Translations under genes and position numbers: made by a program
Notes under the pieces: model-generated
Seen by the model: the letters and a program-made list of their open reading frames with translations, nothing else
What the model was told of the DNA's origin: nothing
Database searches by the model: none
Assembly (NCBI GenBank): GCA_009761415.1
Contig: QUOL01000003.1
Coordinates: forward strand, 1,612,001 to 1,676,000
Direction of reading: 5' to 3'
DNA length: 64,000 nucleotides
DNA from: Sarcomyxa edulis
Lineage: Eukaryota; Basidiomycota; Agaricomycetes; Agaricales; Mycenaceae
In this document: positions 33,853 through 44,953 of the stretch, piece after piece
How the letters are laid out: every line of letters starts with the position of its first letter
Numbering within the stretch: position 1 is the first letter of the stretch

Positions 33853-34709
33853 ATCCCCATCGTCTGACGTCGGCGAGAAAGATCGTATCGGTTTCTATGC
33901 TCACACACAATGGTTGCCCCAGTCAGCCAATCGCGCAGAGATTCAAGTCAGATTGGCTCACAGGGCGTGCCGGAGACGATTCTCGGCTACTTCTGTACTC
34001 AGAGAAGAGGTGAGATTATGAGGAAAATGTTGCAAATTCTGATTGGAGACTTACGATGAATCGTTATCACGCCTCCCTCGCCCAATCCCGGTATCCATCC
34101 TCGACATTCAAAGTTTGGCAGACTGATTGATCAGAGTTATGTGACGTGTGTATGGTCAAGTAGAGGAAGACGAATAAACCAGGATCCACAGGTGGTAGAT
34201 AAGGTGCTCAGACTGAGGAGTTCGGTAGTCGAGGCTCCAGGGAAAGAATACTGCCGTCACAGTGAATGTAAGAGAGACTGCGCGGTGAGCTCTTGTAAGT
34301 CGACTATATAGCAGCCTGGATTCTGAAGAATAACGCAATACTCGAAAGAGAAGTAACGATCCTTGAGCTAGCGATGTGGGGGATTAGCTATGTGGTGGCG
34401 CGAAGCATTGATCATGAGAGAAAGAACTTTCAAGAGGGTCCCGGAACCCGATCGTTGGACTCACGCGCCACGACGCGTTATTCTTACAAGAGATAAGAAT
34501 GCTTCCGTGCTCATAATTATGACATAAAATTTCCACTTCAGAAATAAGTAAAGCAATAGGTATATCCAAAACATCAAGTACACGTCGCGCGTAGTTAGCA
34601 GTCAGCTTAGAAGTATCACTGGAACCAGAAGTAAGCCACTATAATAAGCTCTTGAGGTGTGAAACTCACTTCGATCGAAAGTACATTCATCTTTCAAGTT
34701 CCTCAAGAT
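33853..34709. other. intergenic, no gene seen
   Basis: About 860 bp. It holds the promoter of the gene starting at 33852 and the 3' flank of the amidohydrolase-like gene. Short open frames only. Confidence 0.45.
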
Positions 34710-35954
34710 TCATCCTGAAGTTGATCCATACACTCTCTGTGCGTTCCCAGCGAATACTGCGTCAACAGCCTCTTGTTCTACGCTGAGCTCAGTAAGAGAC
34801 TCTTTGGCAATCTCATACCAATCGCCTGCACTGGACGGGGCGTTCGACGCGGAGGAGGGGGATGATCCGAAGATGATGCGTTCGTAACCAAAGGCTTCGA
34901 GCACGGGTCCAACTATATATACAAGGAAGGAAGTCAATTCCAGGACACGTTATAGCACCAAATCCATGTGGTTACTTACGATACATCTTTATTCTCCGTT
35001 TCCACTCTTTTTTCTGCTTTGAGCTTTGGTCCTCCGAGGACGCCTGAGGGTGTCCGGGAGGCGTAGAAGGAGTAGCTGCGTTCCAGGAAGGAGGCAGGAA
35101 TTTGATGTGTACATTGGGGATCAGTGATAAGGCGGCGACCTGAGACTGGAAGATCCGGTATGAAGGGTGAGTGATCAATCTGACAATGGGAATATCAAGA
35201 TCATGGGGTGGGGGTAGGACATTGGCTATTAAGAATGACAGATGAGCATTCTTGAAAAGATCGCGACGAGGAAAACAAAAATACGCACACAAGATGATGG
35301 GAGGGGGGTTAGGAAGACCATCTGAAGCCTTTGAAACGAGATCTTCGAGATCTTCCAACTTGGCATCCGTGAGCAGAGATGGGACATCGATATCTATAGG
35401 ACGATCTTGTTCAAACGCCCACTTCAAACTAGCAACGGTTTCTGGCGTAGATTTTTCAAGTATGGTGGAAAGCGAAACGGGGAGAGTTGTCGTGGACAGA
35501 TAAGAAGGAGGAGCTGTGGGGACAGGATCTGCGAGGTTAAATGGAACAACAACAGATACAATAGGTGTGTTGTTGGTCGACTGTAATCTGTGAGACGCCA
35601 ATGAGCACTATCCTCGACGATGAGAGATAGTTTGACATACTGAGAGATCGCCTTCTCGACATCCGTTTTCTCATGCAGAAAGACGACTACGCCACCGATA
35701 CGTCCGCCTAGAAGCTGGCCTGCTTCTGTAGCCCATTGATTAAGACTAGCATCGCCATCCGCCAGTGCAACATGGCTATCGATGACTTTATCTGGATGAA
35801 CGGCGCTTGGACTCGGTGCCAATGGGAACCGTTCGGATGTACCTGAGTTCGGCGGACTGAATGCTGATAGAGGCAGCCGGGGAAGAGTTTTCGGTCCCTT
35901 TCGACGAACTCCAACTCCTGGGGATGGCGGGGTGGGGGGAATCGCGGAGCTCAT
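34710..35954 (-). CDS. amidohydrolase-2-like protein with degenerate metal site
   Basis: Fold inferred as a TIM-barrel amidohydrolase (dicarboxylate decarboxylase-like group). The ATG at 35954 gives MSSAIPPTPPSPGVGVRRKG, a disordered start. Then VIDSHVALADGDASLNQWAT, where the family usually has a D-x-H-x-H metal motif but the second His is absent, GGRIGGVVVFLHEKTDVEKA, SIVSVVVPFNL-type strand, KWAFEQDRPIDIDVPSLL, IVRLITHPSYRIFQSQVAAL, and the C-terminal VGPVLEAFGYERIIFGSSPS. In active members the last segment is usually GSDxP with a metal-binding Asp; here it is Ser. The tail EAVDAVFAGNAQRVYG is typical of the family. An intron of in-frame length lies near 35232-35300 (join IILSNVLPPPHD). 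The losses suggest reduced or different activity; ligand and role unknown. Confidence 0.72.
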
Positions 35955-38077
35955 GATGGATAACGCGTTTGGAGTATAACAAAAGGAGAAGATGAAGAAC
36001 CTTGAGACTTATATACGATAGACAAAGATGTAAGTTTACAAGGGCTGAAAAGACGAGATGGCAAGATGGGATCCTTCAAGAATTCTTAAATCCGGCACAA
36101 AGCCGGTCGTCTGTGATCACATCACCTCTGAGTTGCCATTGGGCCGACTTGTCCTTGATACCCTTTTCTCCTGATGGTGATGAAATTCAAAATACGTGCT
36201 AATGCAGTTAAATGCACCGCTCAAAGTCAAGCTCTCGAGGAACCTGGCCTGAGCGATGGAGCCTCAAACTACGTGTCGTAATCTTGCTGGCCTGCAACGA
36301 TTTGTTGGGAACTCATCTCCAACTGGGTTGTTGATAGCCAACCAAGAATAAACGGGCAGTGCAAGCATCTTTGATTGTGATACCGACGCTGTTGCCACAC
36401 ATTTAGAGTACGTTCGTACGTAGTCGAGATGATGAGATGCAAGTATACTTGGTGAGACCCGAAACATGCTGTAACCTGCTGTATGAATTAAATGAGACTA
36501 TTCACGATCAGATAGTCATACGAACCTACAAAGGTTATGTTACTCACCTGAACTGACGAGTTGAGCACTATGCATGGCCAAATGGCTTGCGTATCGAGAT
36601 GGTTGGATGAAACCGTTTGGCAGGGTCCGATGCCAACCAATAACCAGGATACCTTTGAGGCACAAACCAGCACACATAGGCTATGATGGCTACCTGAGCA
36701 ATTCGAGAGCCAGAAACATATCTTGATTAATCATATGTGATAGGCGGATGCCTAAGCTACCTGCACAGCGATGACTGGAACTGACAAGTAGCCCCGAGAA
36801 GGTGTGAGCTAATAGCTCCCGACCTGCGCAATATTGCAAGGTCTTACTTACCTGGGGAATAGCCTACAGCGCCAGTCGTGTCGTAACTTCCTGAGTCCTG
36901 TCCAGCACAAGTCCAGCATCGATAAGTTGGCTAGAAAAACCGGAATCTGATAGATGTTTGATAAAGCTCTGAATATTTAGATCCGGAAGACCTCGAGTAC
37001 GTTAGGCTCGTACGGAGCCATGGGTTGGAGAGATCTTGAGAGGAAAAGGCCGTAAAGAGACCAGCTCGGCCCATCACCGAGGTCATCACAGCCATGAGGG
37101 TGCCACGTGGCAGGGCTATTTTTGACATTTTCAAGTTGGACGTCCTCACCCCAGGTCGATCTTCAGTCTCTTTCATTTTGGACTTGTCATATCCACTTCC
37201 TGCTCAAAAGTCTTGTATCTTCATGTTGCTTTTGGTTTGTGAGGTCAAGATCGTGAAAAATCACCGCTCTTTTCCTGTACATCATGGTTCATCTCCATTT
37301 CATTCATAACACAAGTATTCACGGCTATGGGCTTGCAATCATCACTGACTACATCAAGCATCATCCAGAACAAAACTTTTGTCTATTTTATTCTATTTAC
37401 GTAGCCACTCTAACACTATATGGCATATATGGACGCCCTAGTTTATTTTCGGCACGGCGAGTTCTTGTTCCCTCGCCTGGTAAGTGAATGTCCTTGGTTC
37501 GCGGGAGACGCTTCTAACTTACCTTCTCTTAACCAAGAATTGACATGATGATCCCCTTGCAAAGAATACTATGGACGTCTCTACCCTCTGTAAGAAGCAT
37601 GAAGATTATCCATTGACCAAGTGTATCGCTGATGTTATGTTCCCCAGGAATATAACAGGCAGTCCTTGTATTCCCCGAGCCAAAGATCAATATAGTAATC
37701 GCCCATGATTCTTCTCCGTCTGTTCAAGAATAACCATTTTCAGGCACCTCCTTCAACCTCCAAAACGCGATGGTAACTCTACCGACTTCCCGACAGTGAT
37801 CGTGGACCTGCGATTTTTTCCAACGATTTTTTTCGAAGATGCTTAGACGTTTTAATTGAAAGATCCTGTCGGCGATCATCGGCAAGGGCCTCGTTCAGTG
37901 TCCGAACGTCCCTTCTTGCCCTCAGTCCATGTTCGTACGTCCGGGGCCAACAGCGCACAAGGCAGCCTCGGGGGAGATTTTATATTCTGATTTACTGATC
38001 TACTCCATCGATTGGAATGGACACGAATATAAAATGACTCCCTTCAATTCGCCTTCAATCACAAAGCCTTGCCTTAG
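35955..38077. other. long intergenic region, no gene recognised
   Basis: About 2.1 kb between the divergent amidohydrolase-like gene and the transcription factor. Open frames of 60-81 codons occur on both strands (for example 36931-37176 minus and 37094-37309 plus), but none shows family features or linked exons. It may contain a small unrecognised gene, or simply a large promoter. Confidence 0.4.
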
Positions 38078-40114
38078 ATGACTGAAGCTGGACCTTCTAA
38101 TTCTAGATACTCGCGTCCCCTGGAGAAGGGGAAAGCTTGTCTAGAATGCAGGTAAGGTTCCCTTGACTTGGATTATTGTTTCAGATTTCTGATCATTCTG
38201 CTCTAGACGACGAAAAGTAGTAAGTACATTTGTCACTTAATTTTTCCCCGGTGACCTACTCCCCTTCAGAAATGTGATGGCAGGCGGCCTTTATGTCAAC
38301 CGTGTATCCGTGCCGGCTGCCAAGAAGACTGCGAATTTGAAGATGACGCCGGAGCAACAAAGACTCAGCATCTTGAAGAGAGCATAGCAATTGTACAAGC
38401 TCGTATTCAGAGACTCGAAGTCTCTTCTCGGGCTTCATCTTCAGCCGGGTCTCGTTCTTCACAAGCATCAAGCCCCATGCCACCCAGCTCTCCTATGACG
38501 GCTGCTTCCATAGACTACAGACTTAGTCAGCTCAAACTACCCCATGCTTGGTGGACTCTAGACGAACCGCCGTTCGGTGTCGCTAAAATCATGTAAATAT
38601 TCAAGGTCTTTGATTTGCCTCGCTTATGTACTGAAATATTTTGACAATTTCCAGAATGGACGTCCTTCTCGCCAGAGCCACTCAATACAGTTTCTTCCTA
38701 CATATCCCTCGCTTCGTAGATGCTGTCTTTCCTGTACGCCTTCTACCTGGCCAGTATCGTCCTTCCCCCAGTCTCCTAAGCGCCGTTTATCTCTTCGGGA
38801 TTCATCTATCGGATTCGCGAATCCTGACAAAATATGAACCCAATTTTCTGGACCGGGCCATCAATAAATCGGCTCTAGCGCTCTCAACCCCGCATCCGCG
38901 TCAGGCCATTCACGCCATACAGGCAGAACTTCTGCTCTCTCTGTATTTTCTTCGTACGGGAAATCACCTCAAGGCTATGCAGCACCTCAACAACGCTTCC
39001 TCTTTATCGATAGGATGTGGCCTTCATAAATTGTATAGTCCCGGTAATTTCGCTCCGGCCCATACTCTCCCTCCTCCTGTTGATAGTCTAGAGGAAGGCG
39101 AGAGGATCCACGCCTTCTGGATTGTCATGGCGTTCCAAAAAGCCTGGGGAGTCGCCCTGCAGTGGCCTTCGTCTATCTCCAACGTCCTCGATGAGCAAAT
39201 TGAAACGCCATGGCCCAAGGAACTTTCGGCCTATGAGCGCGTAAATATTTTTCTTGTCTTGCTGGTAGGGTTTACGCTGAATCACGTCTTCTTCAGAGAA
39301 GCTCCACTCCTCCCGTACGTTCGACGCTTCAGCAATTTCTCAACGAGCCAACCGGTGGGAAACTCGCAAACACCGACTCTGCGCTTACCATGCGCGTCAA
39401 AGCTGCTGCTCTCTTCGAACGTGCCACTAACCTAGGCGCAGAGTGGAATCCTTGTACGTACCAGCCCACTCTCATTCGAGATCTCTCTGATATCTTGTTA
39501 CAGACCTCTCGAGTTCGGATCCCTTATTTCAAAAGATTGTCGCATTAGACCGAGTTATTACTCACTTCCTTGACAGAATTGTTTCCTCTGACGAGTCCCC
39601 GTCATCATCTGACTATTCGAAGAACAGATTGATCACATACACTCTCGCCCAAGTCGCTATGATTCAACTTCATCGCAGGATCGCCGGTCAGGACACCAGA
39701 TCCGCCCATAAATGTCTGGAATCAGCAAATGCCGCGGTGAGGGCGATTGAACATATTCCAGATATCTCTCGGTGGGGGTATATCGACTCGATAATGAGTG
39801 TACGTGCTTTTCTTGACTCCTCGATATGGTGCCTTTGACTTACTTCAGAGTCTATACAGCCTCTATGGGCTCTCATATGCCAAGAATTGATATGTGGAAT
39901 CAAAATCTCTCCTCGTCTTAGCTCCCCACAGTCAGAATATCAGCGTGTATTGGCGACGTTCATCAGATTGACGACTATCATGTCGACCTTCGCTCGAAAT
40001 TGTCCCCTTATGGGTGAGTCGATAGTATCAGCGCAATCTCCACTAGCTGATATCTCAAGAATAGCCCGTCAACTGACTCGAGTCCAAGAATCATTCGCAA
40101 AGCAGATAACTTGA
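38078..40114 (+). CDS. Zn(II)2Cys6 transcription factor
   Basis: Fungal zinc-cluster DNA-binding regulator. The ATG is at 38078. Exon 1 (38078-38151) ends in KACLEC; a 13 nt exon at 38207-38219 supplies RRRKV; the next exon continues KCDGRRPLCQPCIRAGC and CEF. Together these give six cysteines (C-x2-C-x6-C-x6-C-x2-C-x8-C, or the last at x4), the binuclear cluster. A short helix (HLEESIAIVQARIQRLEV) follows as dimerisation coil. The middle-homology region is seen in SYFLRTG-type helices: AIHAIQAELLLSLYFLRTGN, HLNNASSLSIGCGLHKLYS, GERIHAFWIVMAFQKAWGVA. Later exons read TGGKLANTDSALTMRVKAAA, LITYTLAQVAMIQLHRRIAG, SPLWALICQELICGI and MARQLTRVQESFAKQIT, stop 40112-40114. Target genes unknown; the neighbours do not suggest a pathway. 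Confidence 0.88.
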
Positions 40115-40193
40115 ATAAATAACAGCATGTACGCATCCGATGTCATGTAAATATCTAGGAACCCTGGCCCGGTTCTTGGGTATATAAAGTAAA

Positions 40194-41375
40194 TTATTGT
40201 CGGTCTTGATAATTCCTCGAGGACCTGGGTGAACCAGTTCTGCTGCTGAGCTCGGACTCCGTATAAAATCGACGTCGCAGCTCTGGTGCTCGGGATCTCA
40301 ACGGCGTTTCCGTAGCAGGACTCGGATTCGCGTTTGTGCGATATATTGACTCTGCCCATTTTCGAGTCCTTTCTTGTGGCTAAAGTTCGCGACCCATTAG
40401 TGAGGGTGATACGCTTAGCCAAAGAGACAATACTTACACTCAAATCCTGATCGTCATCCATTTCATCAGCAAGGAATCTGTCGAACGCCTGCAGGGCATT
40501 CTGACGTTCTTCCTTGTGTCCAACTTTGAGTCCCTGATCGAACCCCTCTTTCTTACCTATCTTCAGGCCATGTTTGAATCCCTCAGACCGTCCCTCTTCG
40601 AGTCCCTCGGCATAACCGGCATCCCAACCATCCTCTTTGCCTTGATTGAACCATGTGTCCAACTCGATCTGAGCGACGTCTTCCCTTTCGCGCTCTCTTG
40701 CCTTGCAATCATTAAGTGCTATTTGAAACTCTCGAGCTGCATCGTTCGTTTTGGAAACGAGTTCTTCTGCTTCCTTGCGGCGCTTCTGCAGATGCTCTAT
40801 GTCGGACCGCAAACGCCCCATTTCATGTTCCGCGCTTTCGAGCCGTAGTCGATACATCCTCGCTTCATCATTCGACTTCGTAGCCTCTATCTCCGAGCGA
40901 CCTCTGGACGCTTCCGAGACTCCCAGTCTAGCGCAGGCTTCTTTCGCCCGCGTTTCTGCATATTCTGCTCGCGCAGTCGCCTCATCCGCACGTCTGATCT
41001 CGTACTCCAGTCTGTCGCCAGTACTACGCAGCAATGACTTCAAGCGATTAACTTGCCGTTCTTCGTCAGCAAGAACGCGGCTCATGACAGAAGGTGATGG
41101 AGGTTCACGGTGCGGAGAGCTCTGACGTTGCTTCTTGTGCTTCGTCCTCGTGAGAACTTGTAAAACCTCAGGGTCTTGGAGAAATTGGGTCAATGGGCTA
41201 GGTGAAGCAGTAGCCTCACGGACTCGATCCATGATGTCAAGCCTGTCTAGGCTACTGCGGTGTCAAGGTCAATACAGAAGACATAATGAGACCTCCTAGT
41301 GACTCACTTGATACTTCGTGTATCGGAACGAAGAGGAATCTCTTCACTTGAATAGTCAACAGATTCAGAGGGCAT
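40194..41375 (-). CDS. coiled-coil protein with GxxxG-periodic helix
   Basis: No named family recognised. The first exon starts at ATG 41375 (MPSESVDYSSEEIPLRSDT) and joins in frame, across an intron with a CAG/TAG double acceptor, to LDRLDIMDRVREATASPSPL. A long coiled coil follows: SRVLADEERQVNRLKSLLR through SEIEATKSNDEARMYRLRLE to KRRKEAEELVSKTNDAAREF. After it comes a regular glycine-every-four-residues helix (DGWDAGYAEGLEEGRSEGFK, then HGLKIGKKEGFDQGLKVG). A GTAAGT...TTTAG 58 bp intron after DDDQDLS leads to a Ser/Arg/Pro-rich end (NPSPATETPLRSRAPELRR) with stop at 40194-40196. Without that splice the frame would run on to 40069 and overlap the transcription factor tail-to-tail. Likely a structural or scaffold protein; about 350 residues. 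Confidence 0.7.
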
Positions 41376-41926
41376 CACTGGCGGTGGATGTAGAAGCCTA
41401 TAGGGCACCTCGATTGCCTGGGTGGGTTCTTATACGGCGCAGCACAGTCGTGTACACGACGATGCGATGATGGACGGGTCGTCAGCCGAGTCGTTACATG
41501 CTCCAGACACGTGTTGACTACACGGTACGTTACAGCGTTCTGATAACACAGTGATATGTCATATCGCACAAGTATGAAAGCCTGAAGATCCGAATGAAGT
41601 CCAAGCCCCACATTAAGCGGGGTCGATTGAGGTGCTTCGTGACGGCCTTTTGTGGGAATGAAGGCCTGGGCTCCCATATGTGACGGTCCCTTGATATACC
41701 AGGAGGATGCATACTTTCGGATACCTTTCCCATGTTCAAGGACGCCCCCCGAGCAGAGAGCTCACGAAAGTTGTAGCGCTGGAGTTGTAGGTCCCTGTTT
41801 AGCCATGTCACGGTATTTTTCCGATCAGTTTATTCCCAGACCTCCTAAGCGGTGGAGTCCGAGTCCTTTGCTCCCGCTCGTTCACAGCTCGTGTGCCGAT
41901 CCTTTGCGAGGACCTCGTCTTCTGGA
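41376..41926. other. divergent intergenic region
   Basis: About 550 bp between the coiled-coil gene (-) and the Mdm31-like gene (+). Open frames here lack family features. The frame upstream of 41927 is open back to 41852 but has no ATG. Confidence 0.4.
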
Positions 41927-44559
41927 ATGGCATGCTCATCTATCACCAGTAAGATGGCCCAGAGGTCTACCTCTCTGCTCCTCCGAGAATCTAGTCTGGG
42001 GGCCTTCGCGGACAGATACTCGGCCATTCGTTCATTTTTTAGGCAGCAGCAAGTTCTTGCTTCCTCTCCTCGGAATCCACCTAGAAGATCGACCCCACTT
42101 TATACGCAGTCATCTCGTACTTCATCGTCTCCAGGTCCATCGGCTTTGCTGAGACATACACGCGCGTTAGTGGGTCAATACCGACCTTTTCATTCCACGG
42201 TCCTCACCAGAAACCTGCTTCCCAATCAACCTCCAGAAAAGCCTGCTCATGACAAGGATGAAACGCCCAAAACAGATGCCGAAAGCACATCTTCATCCCA
42301 GGAAACCAAAACACCAACGAGTACACCCCTCTCTTCCCCGCCTACTCCACCTCCCCCACCTCGCAATCTCGAAAATTACTCACGATTCTATCAACGACTC
42401 GCCACATCCTTACCCCATCTCCATCGACCCACCCGGGACGACTTTCTCAAGGTAGCCAGTGGCTTCTGGCAACGTGCACGTATTCGTTTCAAATGGTTTA
42501 CAATCAAATCTTTCCGAAAATTCAACGCCGATGATATGTCTGCGTTTTTCACTTGGTTTCTCATGAGCCAGACGTTATGGATCCTAGTCGGAACGTGAGC
42601 GCATCCTTTCTACCATCTTGCGTTTCGTGTTCTGACGATCTTGACCCATCTAGTACTACATTCTTTTCTGTGATATTTGCGATTTTGAACAGCTTGCGTT
42701 TACAAGGTTAGTTGGTCTTAGTTTCTTATAGTATTAGAGCTTGACTTGCAAATTCCTTAGAAACTGTCGCCCATATTATTAGCAACTACCTCACCTCCGA
42801 AACAGGGGTCACCATTATCTTTGAGTCTGCCATTGTACCCAAATGGAAAGACTCTCGAATATCCTTCAAAAATGTCTACATATCTCGCAGGCCTCCACCA
42901 CCCTCGTTATCCGAAACTACTCAACCCTTGCGCAAGAAGACCGGACATCTCGCCGTTGGTTACGACGTCAGCAATCATCCTGCAATATATCATCAAGAAG
43001 ATGACGAGGACGAGCAGGGCGACATCATCGATGAGGAAGATGACTACAACTGGTCGATGTTTGATCTCAACGTTGATTCCATTGACGTCACGCTTTCTTT
43101 ATGGAGATGGCTAGACGGTAAAGGTCTTGTCGAAGACGCAGTCATCAAAGGTGTTCGAGGAGTATTGGACCGACGATCAGTCCATTACGATCCTCTGAAT
43201 CCCCTCAACCCTCTCGAATTTCGCCACCTCGCCACTCCGGGCTCATTCGAACTTCAGTCGCTCCAACTTGAAGATGTCTTGATAACTGTCTATCAGCCCA
43301 ACTCATTTCGCCCTTACACTGCCTCGATATTCCGCGCGGACATCCGTTCAGGTCTTAGAAAACAGTGGTTATTCTACGATCTGCTATGCGCCGAGAATGT
43401 AGTTGGGCAATTCGACAATTGCCTTTTCAGCTTGCATCGTCCGCAGAGCATTGGCAGGACGACCGAGAAAGACCTCAAAGACGGTGATTGGGCTAGAATG
43501 GTTTGTAACCTTGCACCTTAGCATCACCTACATTACTGATTCATATTGTCGTACACGCAGTCACGCATTAGAATTGATGGAGTCAACATCGACCACTTGA
43601 ACCGATCCACAACTACCGACGAAGGCCCTATATCATGGATAACCTCCGGAAAAGTAGATGCAGTCCTCGATATCAAGTTTCCTCGAGACCCACACGATGA
43701 TATGCCGTTCAACGCCATTCTAGGCGAGATCGCCGATGCTATTACCACATCCCTCAATGGCGAGTCAGACCCTGCCCGCGATAGGATCCCTGGTCAGCGA
43801 GAATTGGCGAAGCCCCCTCTCAGTGCTCCAGAATCACCTGGAGGGACGGGAGGTACGACAGGAAATCAAGAGGGAGCGGATCCTGGGTCAAAAGTGATCG
43901 TTGATATCGATTTGAGGTTTAGAGACCTCAAGGCTGCTGTTCCTGTGTTCACGAAGGAACTGTCGTATGTCAACAATGCTCTCATTCGACCTATTGTTGC
44001 CTTTGTGAAGTGAGCACTCGAATCTCAGACATTTGATGATGTGCTAATGGTTGTACAGTGCGAATCGGACTCTGGTTCCTATCCATTGTAGAATCGTGAA
44101 GGACTTGAACGATTTCGATGGAGCTTGGACTGTGAGTAAATTCTTTCGCTCCCTCATTGCTTATCTTATTCTATATTTCTAGATGTGGGAAAGTAAGAAC
44201 ACTCAAACTGTATGTGCTTCAGAGGGTTGTAGCTAACTATCCAATCTACAGCTGGTCTGATTGACGAGATATCTCTGAAGGTATCGTATGTTTTCTTCTC
44301 TACATCACACACACTCTCCATCTCACCTATCTCACCTATCTCATAGACTTATGAGGCTCTTGCATACCATGTTACGCAAGCCAACATGAACCGACGAATA
44401 AAGACGGTCAGTATCTGGAGCTTACAAATGACAGCTAGCGCTGTCTTATCTGCTCTCAAGAATGCCATGGACCCTATGTCGGCGCACATTAGGGATTCCT
44501 ATGCAGCGGCGACGGCGAATGGACGGTCTTTGTTGTACGACAATGTTTCTCCCATCTGA
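41927..44559 (+). CDS. MDM31: mitochondrial inner membrane protein MDM31/MDM32-like
   Basis: Mdm31-type proteins sit in the mitochondrial inner membrane and are needed for normal mitochondrial shape, nucleoid stability and lipid homeostasis. Start is 41927 (first in-frame ATG) or 41954 (AAGATGG, better context). Residues from there form an Arg/Ser-rich presequence (SLLLRESSLGAFADRYSAIR, RSTPLYTQSSR). Then a disordered Pro/Thr stretch, DDFLKVASGFWQRARIRFKW, a membrane segment (FFTWFLMSQTLWILVGT and FFSVIFAILNSLRLQ), and the conserved intermembrane-space domain: TGVTIIFESAIVPKWKDSRI, SFKNVYISRRP, DLNVDSIDVTLSLWRWLDGK, GLVEDAVIKGVRGVLDRRSV, VDAVLDIKFP, VIVDIDLRFRDLKAAVPVFT and LIRPIVAFVNANRTLVPIHC. 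Near the end a 10 nt exon (44183-44192, ATGTGGGAAA) completes GAWTMWETGLIDEISLKTYE. Stop 44557-44559. Confidence 0.9.
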
Positions 44560-44953
44560 GCACATACATGACCTGCATGCGCGCGGTGTCTTTCCGAGTC
44601 TATGAGGTCAGCGCGCTTGCTTTGATTCAAACATCCTGGACACCTTACCTTGCACTTCTCCGTATATCAATCTCGGTCGCATAGTGCACCGCTCAAATGC
44701 ATGTTGCTCTCCCAGTTCGCGCTTCAATGTTATAGTCGCGTCAGCTATTGTGCATCAACGTTCAGCCCTTGTAGCTTGATGGAATTTTATGCTTCGTAGC
44801 TTCGTTGTCCAGTCGCCTTCCTGATGCAGTCAGTAGCTTGCCAACGTAGTACGTGACGACAGTCAACGTTCAACTTGCAAAGACAAAGCCCTGCCTCCTA
44901 CTACAACGTCTTCAATCCGTCTTATATAGTAGATCTTATACAGACAGACCACA
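44560..44953. other. intergenic, methyltransferase promoter
   Basis: About 390 bp between two genes on the same strand. A TTATATAG element at about 44923-44930 lies roughly 25-30 bp upstream of the ATG at 44954. No gene seen. Confidence 0.45.

Noticed and set aside
40069..40193. Tail-to-tail overlap of the coiled-coil gene with the transcription factor
   Set aside because: A GTAAGT...TTTAG intron near 40376-40433 moves the stop to 40194 and gives a more natural C terminus, so the overlap is probably an unspliced-frame artefact.
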